Assembly: GCA_947575805.1 (NCBI GenBank)
Contig: CANPOY010000006.1
Location: 1-64,000, forward strand
Origin: an uncultured Lachnospiraceae bacterium
GTDB lineage: Bacteria; Bacillota; Clostridia; Lachnospirales; Lachnospiraceae
DNA length: 64,000 nt
Reading direction: 5' to 3'
Made by a program: the position numbers and the translations under genes. Shown here piece after piece: positions 1 to 8,760 of this stretch (the first letter of the stretch is position 1; every line of letters starts with the position of its first letter). Below the pieces are notes generated by a model, which worked only from the letters and a program-made list of their open reading frames with translations, searched no databases and was not told where the DNA came from.

Positions 1-107
1 TGAGAATTGTTACATTATATAACCACAAAGGTGGGGTGTCAAAAACAACAACAACGTATAACCTAGCAAGGTATTTAAAGAATAAAGGAAAATTAGTCAA
101 GCTCTAA
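1..107 (+). pseudogene. ParA-type ATPase, 5' remnant
   Basis: Frame 3 reads RIVTLYNHKGGVSKTTTTYN and continues LARYLKNKGKLVKL before a TAA at 105-107. The KGGVSKTT segment is the deviant Walker A of ParA/MinD/Soj-type partition ATPases, lying about ten residues from the start as usual. The start codon probably begins one base before the window, since bases 1-2 are TG. Only about 35 residues remain of a family that is normally 250 or more, so this is a dead fragment. The next open frame follows at once, which suggests a deletion junction near 85-105. It may derive from a plasmid or mobile element (inference). Confidence 0.7.
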
Positions 108-415
108 TAGAAGCATATCAATTAGAGTGCATGGAAGCGAAGTATCCGAGAATTATTATATCACCTAATTTAAAAGATCTTTTTGAGCCAAAGTGTGAGC
201 ATATTCCGGGTGTGATAAAAGAGAAAGATGGATATTATTTTATAAATTATTTTGTGAGAAAAGAAAAAGAAAAACTTAGAGAAATTCTACAGAGCTATAA
301 TTTAAGCTTGCCTAGATATACTTTGAGAGTAAGGGAAAAATATTATTGGTTATTTGAGTATTGGGAATATACATTTAATGAGAAATTGCCGTTTAATCAG
401 CAGAGATTTTTATAG
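86..415 (+). pseudogene. C-terminal fragment of an unrecognised protein
   Basis: An open frame runs from about 86 to the TAA at 413-415. The first internal ATG is at 131, which would give 94 residues, but the coding sense appears to start upstream (ALIEAYQLECMEAKYPRIII), and no good ribosome site precedes 131. From memory, the pattern ALIEAY.LE..AKYPRIII resembles the C-terminal part of uncharacterised cyclase-like proteins; I am not sure of this. The rest is rich in Lys, Tyr and Phe and very AT-rich compared with uvrB. It abuts the ParA remnant in another frame. I read it as the 3' end of a gene that lost its front, rather than a functional small gene. Confidence 0.45.
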
Positions 416-444
416 AAGTATCAATTCATAAAGGAGGAAGCTTT

Positions 445-2436
445 ATGGATCATTTTGAATTAGTATCACAATACGCCCCCACAGGCGATCAGCCTCAAGC
501 CATAGCAGAACTGGTAAAGGGCTTCAAAGAAGGCAATCAGTTCCAGACCCTTCTAGGTGTTACTGGTTCCGGTAAAACATTTACGATGGCAAACGTTATC
601 CAGCAATTAAATAAACCAACGCTTGTCATAGCACATAACAAGACATTGGCAGCACAGTTATACGGAGAATTTAAGGAATTTTTTCCCCATAACGCGGTGG
701 AATATTTTGTCTCCTACTATGATTATTATCAGCCGGAGGCCTATGTGCCCTCGTCGGACACTTATATTGCCAAGGATTCCGCGATTAACGACGAGATCGA
801 TAAGCTGCGTCTTTCCGCTACCGCTTCGCTGACAGAGAGACGGGACGTGGTGGTGGTGGCCAGTGTGTCCTGCATCTATGGCCTGGGCAGCCCGGAGGAA
901 TTCCAGGGAATGTCCGTTTCCCTGAGGCCCGGTATGAGCAAGGACCGGGACCAGGTACTGCGGGAGCTGGTGGACATTCAGTATACCCGCAATGAAATGG
1001 ATATGCAGAGAGGGTGCTTCAGGGTGCATGGGGATGTGGTGGAGGTGTATCCTGCCCAGGGCGGCGACTATTTTATACGGGTGGAGTTTTTCGGGGACGA
1101 GATCGACAGGATCTGCCAGGTGGAGCCATTGTCAGGCAAGGTGCATGCCACCCTGAATCACATTATCATATACCCGGCGTCCCATTATGTGGTGCCTATA
1201 GATAAGATTCGAAGGGCCTGCGAAAATATCGAGAAGGAACTGGAAGAGCGGGTTCGCTATTTTAAAGGTGAGGACAAGCTGATTGAAGCGCAGCGCATTG
1301 CGGAGCGTACAAACTTTGATATTGAGATGATGCGGGAGACGGGATTTTGTTCCGGCATTGAGAACTATTCCAGGCATTTGAGTTTCATGCCTCCCGGAGC
1401 GCCGCCCATGACGCTGATGGATTTCTTCCCGGATGATTTTCTGATTATTATAGACGAATCCCATATGACGGTTCCCCAGATCAGGGGGATGTACGCCGGA
1501 GACCGCTCCAGGAAGCAGACCCTTGTGGATTATGGATTCCGCCTGCCCTCCGCCCTGGATAACAGACCTTTAAATTTTCAGGAGTTCGAAACCCATATCG
1601 ACCAGATGCTGTTTGTGTCCGCAACGCCCTCGGATTATGAGCAGGCCCACGAGCTGCTGCGCACGGAGCAGATCATACGTCCCACTGGATTGCTGGATCC
1701 GGAGGTGGACGTGAGGCCGGTGGAGGGACAGATCGATGATCTCATCGGTGCGGTGAACCGGGAGGTGGAGAAGCATAATAAGGTGCTGATAACTACCCTG
1801 ACCAAGCGGATGGCGGAGGACCTGACGGATTATATGAGGGAAGTGGGGATTCGGGTGAAATATCTGCATTCCGACATTGATACTCTGGAACGGGCCCAGA
1901 TCATTCGGGATATGCGGCTGGATGTGTTTGACGTACTGGTGGGGATTAATTTATTGCGGGAGGGACTGGATATTCCTGAGATTTCCCTGGTGGCGATTTT
2001 GGATGCGGATAAGGAGGGATTTCTGCGCAGCAGTACTTCGCTGATACAGACCATCGGACGTGCGGCAAGAAACGCCGAGGGGCATGTGATTATGTATGCG
2101 GATACCGTTACGGATTCCATGCGGATTGCCCTGGATGAGACGAACCGCCGTCGTGAGATCCAGATGACATATAATAAAGAGCATGGTATCACGCCCCAGA
2201 CGATCAAGAAAGCGGTCCGGGATCTGATCAGCATTTCCAAGACCATTGCCAAAGAGGAAATGCAGTTCGAGAAGGATCCGGAATCGATGAACCGCAAGGA
2301 ACTGCAGAAGGTGATCGCAGACGTACAGAAGAAGATGCAGAGGGCGGCGGCGGACTTAAACTTCGAGGCGGCGGCAGAGCTGCGAGATAAAATGGTAGAG
2401 CTGAAGCAGAAATTACAGGAGATGGATAAGGAGTAG
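445..2436 (+). CDS. uvrB: UvrABC excinuclease subunit B
   Basis: UvrB is the DNA-loading helicase-like subunit of nucleotide excision repair: UvrA hands it damaged DNA and it recruits UvrC. The 663-residue length is normal. Walker A GVTGSGKT is at residues 38-45, followed by the damage-probing beta-hairpin ([12 protein letters not shown], near residues 92-103), helicase motifs ([14 protein letters not shown]), QTIGRAARN, and a C-terminal UVR domain ([16 protein letters not shown]) that binds UvrA/UvrC. The ATG at 445 is preceded by AAGGAGGAAG at a good distance. uvrA follows nine bases downstream, so the two form an operon. I saw no obvious Gram-positive LexA box in the short upstream gap. 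Confidence 0.98.
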   Translation: MDHFELVSQYAPTGDQPQAIAELVKGFKEGNQFQTLLGVTGSGKTFTMANVIQQLNKPTLVIAHNKTLAAQLYGEFKEFFPHNAVEYFVSYYDYYQPEAYVPSSDTYIAKDSAINDEIDKLRLSATASLTERRDVVVVASVSCIYGLGSPEEFQGMSVSLRPGMSKDRDQVLRELVDIQYTRNEMDMQRGCFRVHGDVVEVYPAQGGDYFIRVEFFGDEIDRICQVEPLSGKVHATLNHIIIYPASHYVVPIDKIRRACENIEKELEERVRYFKGEDKLIEAQRIAERTNFDIEMMRETGFCSGIENYSRHLSFMPPGAPPMTLMDFFPDDFLIIIDESHMTVPQIRGMYAGDRSRKQTLVDYGFRLPSALDNRPLNFQEFETHIDQMLFVSATPSDYEQAHELLRTEQIIRPTGLLDPEVDVRPVEGQIDDLIGAVNREVEKHNKVLITTLTKRMAEDLTDYMREVGIRVKYLHSDIDTLERAQIIRDMRLDVFDVLVGINLLREGLDIPEISLVAILDADKEGFLRSSTSLIQTIGRAARNAEGHVIMYADTVTDSMRIALDETNRRREIQMTYNKEHGITPQTIKKAVRDLISISKTIAKEEMQFEKDPESMNRKELQKVIADVQKKMQRAAADLNFEAAAELRDKMVELKQKLQEMDKE

Positions 2437-2445
2437 GAGACTGAC

Positions 2446-5322
2446 ATGAGCATGACAGATAATACAGCGGCTAAGATGCTGACGAAGCAGCGGGCCCGGG
2501 AGTATATCAAGGTTCGGGGAGCCCGGGAGCATAACCTGAAAAATGTAGACGTGGATATTCCCAGAAATGAGCTGGTGGTTCTGACGGGGATGTCCGGATC
2601 CGGTAAGTCCTCTCTGGCCTTTGATACCATTTACGCGGAAGGCCAGCGCAGATATATGGAGTCTTTATCCTCCTATGCAAGGCAGTTTCTGGGGCAGATG
2701 GAGAAGCCCAATGTGGAGCGTATAGACGGATTGTCCCCTGCGATTTCCATTGATCAGAAATCAACGAATCGAAATCCCCGCTCCACGGTGGGGACGGTGA
2801 CGGAGATCTATGATTATTTCCGTCTGCTCTATGCCAGAGTCGGCATACCGCACTGCCCTCAGTGCGGCCGGGAGATCGCAAAGCAGACGGTGGACCAGAT
2901 GGTGGATCAGATCATGGAGCTCCAGGAGGGCACCAGGCTGCAGCTGCTGGCGCCTGTGGTCCGCGGCCGGAAGGGACGCCATGAAAAGGTGCTGGAACGC
3001 GCGAAGAGAAGCGGCTATGTACGGGTGCGAATTGACGGAAGCCTTTATGAGCTGACGGAGGAAATTGCCCTGGATAAAAATATTAAGCATAATATTGACA
3101 TTATTGTGGACCGACTGGTGGTGAAGGCAGGAATCGAGCGTCGCCTGGCAGATTCCATCGAGAATGTGCTGGCATTGTCTGAAGGGCAGCTGGTAGTGGA
3201 TATTATCGGCGGGGAACCCATTGTCTTCAGTCAAAGCTTTTCCTGTCCTGACTGTGGAATCGGTATCAGCGAGATTGAGCCCAGAAGCTTTTCCTTTAAC
3301 AACCCATTTGGGGCGTGCCCGGAATGCTTCGGCCTGGGGTACAAAATGGAATTTGATATGGATCTGATGATACCTGATCAGAGCTTAAGCATCAACCAGG
3401 GAGCGATTGCCGTTACGGGCTGGCAGTCCTGTATGGATCCGAAAAGCTTTACCAATGCCGTTTTGCAGGCGCTGAGCAGGGAGTACAAATTTGATCTGGA
3501 TACTCCCTTTGAACAATATCCCGAAAAGATTCAAAACATTCTGATCCACGGTACCGGAGAAAAAACGGTGGATGTGCATTATGAAGGTCAGCGGGGGAAG
3601 GGCGTTTATCCCGTAGCCTTTGAGGGACTGGTCAGGAATGTGGAGCGTAAGTACCGGGAGACCTTCTCGGATAACATGAAGCAGGAATATGAAACCTTTA
3701 TGCGCGTTACACCCTGCAAGGAATGTAAGGGGATGCGTTTGAAAAGGGAGGCTCTGGCGGTGACGGTGTGTGACAGGAATATTTACGAGGTCACATCCGT
3801 ACCGATCCGGGACCTGCATGAGTTCCTGTCAAATATGACGCTGACAAAACAGCAGCAGATGATCGGAAAGCAGATTTTAAAGGAGATCAGGGCGCGTGTG
3901 GGTTTTCTGGTGGATGTTGGTCTGGATTATCTGTCCCTGTCCAGAGGCACAGGTACCTTATCCGGCGGAGAAGCCCAGCGGATCCGGCTTGCCACCCAGA
4001 TCGGCTCCGGGCTGGTGGGGGTCTGCTATATTCTGGACGAGCCCAGCATCGGCCTGCATCAGAGAGACAATGACAAGCTTCTGAATACCCTGAAGAGCCT
4101 CAGGGATCTGGGAAATACCCTGGTCGTGGTAGAGCATGACGAGGATACCATGCTGGCAGCGGATTATATTGTGGATGTGGGGCCTGGTGCGGGTTCCCAT
4201 GGCGGAGAGATCATTGCCTGCGGCACGGCGGAGGAGATCATGGCCGTGCCGGAATCCATAACCGGGCAGTATCTGAGCGGTGCGAAGAAGATACCGGTTC
4301 CTGCAGAACGCAGAAGGCCCTCCGGGTGGCTGACGGTGATGGGAGCGCAGGAAAATAATTTAAAAAACATTAATGTGGAATTCCCCCTGGGGATAATGAC
4401 CTGTGTTACCGGAGTTTCCGGTTCCGGCAAGAGCTCCCTGGTGAACGAGATTTTGTACAAGCGCCTGGCGAGGGAGCTGAACCGGGCCAGGTGTATCCCC
4501 GGTAAGCATAAGAAGATCGTGGGCATGGAACGACTGGATAAGGTGATCAATATCGACCAGTCGCCCATCGGCAGGACGCCCCGTTCCAATCCCGCCACCT
4601 ACACGGGTGTATTCGATCAGATCAGAGACCTCTTTGCTTCCACGGCGGACGCCAAGGCCAGAGGGTACAGCAAGGGTAGATTCAGCTTTAACGTGAAGGG
4701 CGGGCGTTGCGAGGCCTGCGGCGGCGACGGAATCATTAAGATCGAAATGCACTTCCTGCCGGATGTGTACGTACCCTGCGAGGTCTGCGGAGGCAGGAGA
4801 TATAATCGTGAGACCCTGGATGTAAAGTATAAGGGCAAAAATATTTTTGACGTTCTGGATATGACGGTGGAGGAGGCGCTGCCGTTCTTTGAAAATCTGC
4901 CTTCCATCCGCAACAAGATTCAGACGCTGTATGATGTTGGGCTTTCTTATGTGAAGCTGGGGCAGCCTTCCACTACCCTGTCCGGAGGAGAAGCCCAGCG
5001 GATCAAGCTGGCGACGGAGCTTTCCCGGCGCAGTACGGGCAAGACCATCTATATTCTGGACGAGCCGACCACGGGCCTGCATTTTGCCGACGTGCATAAG
5101 CTGGTGGAAATTCTGCACAGACTGGCAGACGGCGGTAATACGGTAGTGGTCATTGAGCACAATCTGGATGTGATCAAGACGGCGGATTATATCATCGACA
5201 TCGGCCCGGAAGGCGGAGAGAGAGGCGGAACCGTTATTGCCGAGGGTACGCCGGAGGAAGTGGCAAAGAATAAGAAGTCCTATACAGGAGCCTATGTGAA
5301 AAAAATGTTGGACAAGGCCTAA
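2446..5322 (+). CDS. uvrA: UvrABC excinuclease subunit A
   Basis: Damage-recognition ATPase of nucleotide excision repair, with two ABC modules in one chain. Length is 958 residues, normal for the family. Walker A of the first module is GMSGSGKSS (48-56); the second module has GVSGSGKSS, and both carry LSGGEAQRI signatures. Zinc-finger cysteines are visible in CPDC...CPEC and, in the second half, CEACGGDG...CEVCGG. The reading frame starts with MSMTDN, about 19 residues longer than the usual start before [14 protein letters not shown]; ATGs at 2452 and 2476 are alternatives. AGGAGA lies five bases before 2446, which supports that start. It is co-transcribed with uvrB. Confidence 0.98.
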   Translation: MSMTDNTAAKMLTKQRAREYIKVRGAREHNLKNVDVDIPRNELVVLTGMSGSGKSSLAFDTIYAEGQRRYMESLSSYARQFLGQMEKPNVERIDGLSPAISIDQKSTNRNPRSTVGTVTEIYDYFRLLYARVGIPHCPQCGREIAKQTVDQMVDQIMELQEGTRLQLLAPVVRGRKGRHEKVLERAKRSGYVRVRIDGSLYELTEEIALDKNIKHNIDIIVDRLVVKAGIERRLADSIENVLALSEGQLVVDIIGGEPIVFSQSFSCPDCGIGISEIEPRSFSFNNPFGACPECFGLGYKMEFDMDLMIPDQSLSINQGAIAVTGWQSCMDPKSFTNAVLQALSREYKFDLDTPFEQYPEKIQNILIHGTGEKTVDVHYEGQRGKGVYPVAFEGLVRNVERKYRETFSDNMKQEYETFMRVTPCKECKGMRLKREALAVTVCDRNIYEVTSVPIRDLHEFLSNMTLTKQQQMIGKQILKEIRARVGFLVDVGLDYLSLSRGTGTLSGGEAQRIRLATQIGSGLVGVCYILDEPSIGLHQRDNDKLLNTLKSLRDLGNTLVVVEHDEDTMLAADYIVDVGPGAGSHGGEIIACGTAEEIMAVPESITGQYLSGAKKIPVPAERRRPSGWLTVMGAQENNLKNINVEFPLGIMTCVTGVSGSGKSSLVNEILYKRLARELNRARCIPGKHKKIVGMERLDKVINIDQSPIGRTPRSNPATYTGVFDQIRDLFASTADAKARGYSKGRFSFNVKGGRCEACGGDGIIKIEMHFLPDVYVPCEVCGGRRYNRETLDVKYKGKNIFDVLDMTVEEALPFFENLPSIRNKIQTLYDVGLSYVKLGQPSTTLSGGEAQRIKLATELSRRSTGKTIYILDEPTTGLHFADVHKLVEILHRLADGGNTVVVIEHNLDVIKTADYIIDIGPEGGERGGTVIAEGTPEEVAKNKKSYTGAYVKKMLDKA

Positions 5323-5356
5323 AGAAATTCAACTACTGAGCCGATAAATAATTTAA

Positions 5357-5410
5357 GCACGGATGCGAAAATCAGGCAGGAAGTCTGCCACTTTGCAGCA
5401 TCCGTGTTTT
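5357..5410 (+). terminator. Intrinsic terminator after uvrA
   Basis: The outer stem CACGGATGC (5358-5366) pairs with GCATCCGTG (5398-5406) and is followed directly by TTTT. A second small stem (GGCAG/CTGCC) sits inside the loop. It lies 35 bases after the uvrA stop and before the mbl promoter. Confidence 0.75.
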
Positions 5411-5459
5411 ACGTCAGCGAATTTTTTACTGCCCCTTATGTAAAATTTTCATAAAATAC

Positions 5460-5488
5460 TATGAAAAAAAGTGAATTTCGGTTATAAT
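5460..5488 (+). promoter_or_regulatory. Candidate promoter of mbl
   Basis: A consensus TATAAT is at 5483-5488. The -35 region 17 bases upstream (TATGAA, 5460-5465) is poor, so the call rests on the -10 box and its place between the uvrA terminator and mbl. Confidence 0.5.
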
Positions 5489-5547
5489 GAAATTTGTATG
5501 ACTACGTTTTGTTTGTTTGAGGTTCAGCAGAAAGGGGCATAGGTAAT

Positions 5548-6540
5548 ATGCAGTGTACAGATATTGGTATTGATTTGGGTACAGCCAGCATTTTAGTATA
5601 CATCAGAGGAAAGGGCGTTGTTTTAAAGGAGCCCTCCGTTGTGGCATTTGACAGAGACACTAACAAGATTAAGGCGATCGGTGAAGATGCGCGCCTGATG
5701 CTGGGAAGGACTCCCGGCAATATTGTGGCAGTGCGTCCCCTGCGGCAAGGCGTTATTTCCGACTATACCGTCACCGAGAAGATGATGAAATATTTTATTC
5801 AGAAAGCGCTGGGCAGAAGAACCTTTCGGAAGCCCCGCATTGCCGTCTGTGTCCCCAGTGGGGTCACGGAGGTGGAGAAGAAGGCGGTGGAGGACGCTAC
5901 CTATCAGGCGGGAGCCAGAGAGGTGGCAATCATTGAAGAACCCATTGCCGCGGCCATTGGCGCCGGGATTGATATTTCCAAGCCCTGCGGGAATATGATT
6001 GTGGATATAGGAGGAGGTACCTCCGATATTGCTGTGATTTCATTGGGAGGCACCGTTGTCAGCGCCTCCATCAAGATCGCGGGAGATGATTTTGACGAGG
6101 CCATTGTCCGTTACATGCGAAAGAAGCATAATCTGCTGATCGGTGAGCGGACAGCCGAGGATTTGAAAATCAAGATCGGTTCTGCTTATCCCAGGACTGA
6201 GGTTGATTATATGGATGTGAGAGGCCGTAACCTGGTTACCGGCCTGCCTAAGACAGTGAAGGTTTCTTCGGAAGAGTCGGAGGAAGCGCTCAGGGAGACT
6301 ACGGCACAGATTGTGGAGACGATCCACAGTGTATTGGAAAAGACGCCTCCGGAGCTGGCTGCGGATATTGCAGACAGAGGAATCGTGCTTACCGGCGGCG
6401 GAAGCCTGCTGCGGGGTCTGGAGGAGCTCATATCCGCAAAGACGGGGATTAATACCATTACCGCTGAGGATCCCATGACGGCAGTGGCAGTAGGAACAGG
6501 CAGATATGTGGAATTCCTGTCGGGATACAGGGAGAATTGA
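5548..6540 (+). CDS. mbl: MreB-like actin homologue Mbl
   Basis: Membrane-associated bacterial actin that guides lateral cell-wall synthesis. Its 330 residues match the MreB/Mbl/MreBH family. Nucleotide-binding motifs are IDLGTAS near residues 8-14, VDIGGGTSD at 152-160 and LTGGGSLL near 281-288. I prefer Mbl over MreB because the next genes are flhO/flhP homologues, as in the mbl-flhO-flhP order of Bacillus subtilis, and because mreC/mreD do not follow. The start is preceded by AAAGGGGC. It has its own promoter, and only 21 bases separate it from the flagellar gene downstream. Confidence 0.92.
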   Translation: MQCTDIGIDLGTASILVYIRGKGVVLKEPSVVAFDRDTNKIKAIGEDARLMLGRTPGNIVAVRPLRQGVISDYTVTEKMMKYFIQKALGRRTFRKPRIAVCVPSGVTEVEKKAVEDATYQAGAREVAIIEEPIAAAIGAGIDISKPCGNMIVDIGGGTSDIAVISLGGTVVSASIKIAGDDFDEAIVRYMRKKHNLLIGERTAEDLKIKIGSAYPRTEVDYMDVRGRNLVTGLPKTVKVSSEESEEALRETTAQIVETIHSVLEKTPPELAADIADRGIVLTGGGSLLRGLEELISAKTGINTITAEDPMTAVAVGTGRYVEFLSGYREN

Positions 6541-6561
6541 CGCAACACGGAGGGAACGCTG

Positions 6562-7338
6562 ATGCTAAAGGGTTTATATACCGCATACACAGGTATGATT
6601 AACGAACAGCACCGAATGGATACTATGACCAATAATCTGGCTAACGCCAATACCGTCGGCTACAAAAAGGAAGGCGCTACCAGTCAGTCCTTTGATCGGG
6701 TTCTGGCGGTAAAGATCAAGGATGAGTCTATCGGGCTGCAGAATGTTAAAAGGCTGGGATACAATAATCCCGGCGTCAAGATTGGTGAAAATTATACGGA
6801 TTTCACACCGGGCTCGTTCAGAGTAACAGACAATACCTATGACCTGGCTATTGCGGGGGATGGATTTTTTGCCATTGAATTCACCAACAAGGCCGGCGAG
6901 AGTTCTACCATGTATACCCGTGCAGGCCAGTTTACCCTGAACAGGGAGGGCTACCTTGTGACGGAGGACGGGGATTATGTCCTGGACACCCTGAACAGGA
7001 GGATTCAGCTGGATACTCTGCTTGATTCCAAGATCTGGAATGACGGTACTATTTCTCAGAACGGTGTTAACATAGCAACGATTCAGGTGGCGGATTTCGA
7101 GGATTATAATTATCTGGAGAAATACGGTGAGACTTATTACCGTCCTGTGGAGGGAGCCACACGGATTAATTCGGACGCAGAGATCAAATCGGGATATTTG
7201 GAAATGGCAAATGTGCAGATCGTGTCGGAAATGGTGAATCTGATTTCCCTCACCCGTGCATACGAGAGTAATCAGAAGATCATTCAGACTTACGATTCTT
7301 CTCTGGAAATTGCAGTGACGCAGCTTGGACGCATATAA
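6562..7338 (+). CDS. flhO: Flagellar hook-basal body protein, FlhO/FlgF-like
   Basis: Axial protein of the flagellar rod/hook region, exported through the flagellar type III apparatus. It carries the N-terminal rod motif (TGMINEQHRMDTMTNNLANA...TVGYKKEG) and the conserved C-terminal helix (EMVNLISLTRAYESNQKIIQ). At 258 residues it is in the FlgF/FlgG range. The first of two related genes after mbl, it fits FlhO of Bacillus subtilis by position. The start follows CACGGAGGGAACGCTG. No signal peptide is present, as expected for a type III export substrate. Confidence 0.88.
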   Translation: MLKGLYTAYTGMINEQHRMDTMTNNLANANTVGYKKEGATSQSFDRVLAVKIKDESIGLQNVKRLGYNNPGVKIGENYTDFTPGSFRVTDNTYDLAIAGDGFFAIEFTNKAGESSTMYTRAGQFTLNREGYLVTEDGDYVLDTLNRRIQLDTLLDSKIWNDGTISQNGVNIATIQVADFEDYNYLEKYGETYYRPVEGATRINSDAEIKSGYLEMANVQIVSEMVNLISLTRAYESNQKIIQTYDSSLEIAVTQLGRI

Positions 7339-7377
7339 GGATGATTACATACTCACTACAGAAAGGAACGATGTAAA

Positions 7378-8193
7378 ATGGTACGCAGTTTATGGACAGC
7401 GGCAACCGGCATGATTGCCCAGCAGACAAATCTTGATACGATAGCAAATAACCTGTCGAATGTAAATACCACCGGATATAAGACCCAGGTGAATGAGTTT
7501 AAGACTCTGCTGTATCAGAATCTGCAGACCAGGACCACCACGGCGAACGGGGCGCAGAAGCCTACCAGTGCACAAGTGGGTCTTGGTACCCGCAATTCGG
7601 CAATTACATCGGTGTTCAGGGAGGGAAATATTACACAGTCCGAAAGTGACACCGCTTTTGCGATTGACGGAAAAGGTTTCTTCGGGGTACGGGGTGAGGA
7701 TGGCAATACATACTACACCCGCAACGGTAATCTGAAGTTTACACTTGCCACCAACGGAAACATGCTGGCTACATCGGACGGTCTTCCTGTGCTGGATACT
7801 AACGGGCAGCCGATCATATTGAATAACACCTACATGATGAGTAAAGTTACGGTGGATAAGAACGGCGAGATCTGCTATCCGGATGAAAATAATAAGCCAC
7901 AGCCCATAGGACGTGTGATCGGTATTTATCAGTTTAATAACCCCAACGGACTTGCCAAGCTGGGAGACAGCCTTTACCAGCAGACTGCGGCCAGCGGCCA
8001 GCCCATTAACGAGGCTACCAACCCTAACGTGGAGAAAAGTGCGATTCTGCAGGGTTATCTGGAAGGCTCCAACGTCCAGGTGGCAGATGAGATGGTTAAT
8101 ATGATCGTAGCGCAGCGTGCCTATGAATTGAACTCCAAGGCTATTATGGCCTCCGACGAAATGCTCCAGCAGGCTAACAACCTGCGGCGCTAG
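7378..8193 (+). CDS. flhP: Flagellar hook-basal body protein, FlhP/FlgG-like
   Basis: Second flagellar axial protein of the block, 271 residues, probably the distal rod protein. The N-terminal motif is SLWTAATGMIAQQTNLDTIA followed by NNLSNVNTTGYK; the C-terminal motif is DEMVNMIVAQRAYELNSKAI with QQANNLRR at the end, which is typical of FlgG. A middle domain of about 150 residues separates them. AGAAAGGAACGATGTAAA precedes the ATG. By synteny with mbl-flhO-flhP I use flhP; by sequence alone it would be called FlgG. Confidence 0.88.
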   Translation: MVRSLWTAATGMIAQQTNLDTIANNLSNVNTTGYKTQVNEFKTLLYQNLQTRTTTANGAQKPTSAQVGLGTRNSAITSVFREGNITQSESDTAFAIDGKGFFGVRGEDGNTYYTRNGNLKFTLATNGNMLATSDGLPVLDTNGQPIILNNTYMMSKVTVDKNGEICYPDENNKPQPIGRVIGIYQFNNPNGLAKLGDSLYQQTAASGQPINEATNPNVEKSAILQGYLEGSNVQVADEMVNMIVAQRAYELNSKAIMASDEMLQQANNLRR

Positions 8194-8280
8194 TGAGTTA
8201 CGGCCATGAATCACATGCCTGCATGATGATTCATGAATTTAACGAGCAGTTACATTCCTATACGAAGGGAGAGTACCCAT

Positions 8281-8691
8281 ATGATGGATTACAGCAATAT
8301 CGCTTCCATGTACAGCGACACCTATGCCAGTGCGGCGAACCAGTCGGCTACCAGACTGCAGGATAAGGTAGGCAGTACGGACTATACTAAGGCAACGGAG
8401 AAAGAGCTTCTGGACGCCTGCAAGCAGTTTGAAGCGTATTTTGTAGAACAGCTCTATAAGGGGATGCTCAAGACAATACCCAAGAGTGAAGATACATCGA
8501 ACTATACCAGCACCATCATGGATTATTATAAGGATCAGATGATGCAGGCCATGGCAGAGCAGACTACTGAGCAAAGCGGCCTGGGGCTGGCACAGATGCT
8601 TTATGAGCAGATGAAGAGGAATTACGGCCTGGATACGGCTTCTGCGGAGGCTGCCGCGAGTGCATCCGCAGCCGGGACGGTGTCGGAGTAA
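8281..8691 (+). CDS. FlgJ-type rod-binding protein
   Basis: Small protein (136 residues) with the FlgJ N-terminal rod-binding pattern: ATEKELLDACKQFEAYFVEQ followed by LYKGMLKTIP, and later YKDQMMQAMAEQ and GLGLAQMLYEQM. It probably caps or chaperones rod assembly. The muramidase domain of proteobacterial FlgJ is absent, which is common in Firmicutes. I chose ATG 8281 (or 8284) because AAGGGAGAG lies seven bases upstream; the frame is open further up to 8233 but lacks a ribosome site there. The C-terminus is Ala/Ser-rich and probably disordered. An intrinsic terminator follows 20 bases later. Confidence 0.85.
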   Translation: MMDYSNIASMYSDTYASAANQSATRLQDKVGSTDYTKATEKELLDACKQFEAYFVEQLYKGMLKTIPKSEDTSNYTSTIMDYYKDQMMQAMAEQTTEQSGLGLAQMLYEQMKRNYGLDTASAEAAASASAAGTVSE

Positions 8692-8710
8692 AATGTGAAA
8701 CAGTTTTAAG

Positions 8711-8736
8711 GGCTGCCGGGAGATGGCAGCCTTTTC
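8711..8736 (+). terminator. Intrinsic terminator after the flagellar block
   Basis: A perfect 7-bp stem GGCTGCC (8711-8717) / GGCAGCC (8725-8731) with a seven-base loop is followed by TTTT. It separates the mbl/flagellar operon from recD2. Confidence 0.85.
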
Positions 8737-8760
8737 TGTGTATACAGTAGGAGCGGACGT

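Noticed and set aside
416..444. SOS (LexA) box before uvrB
   Set aside because: No GAAC-N4-GTTC-like sequence was seen in the short gap or just upstream.
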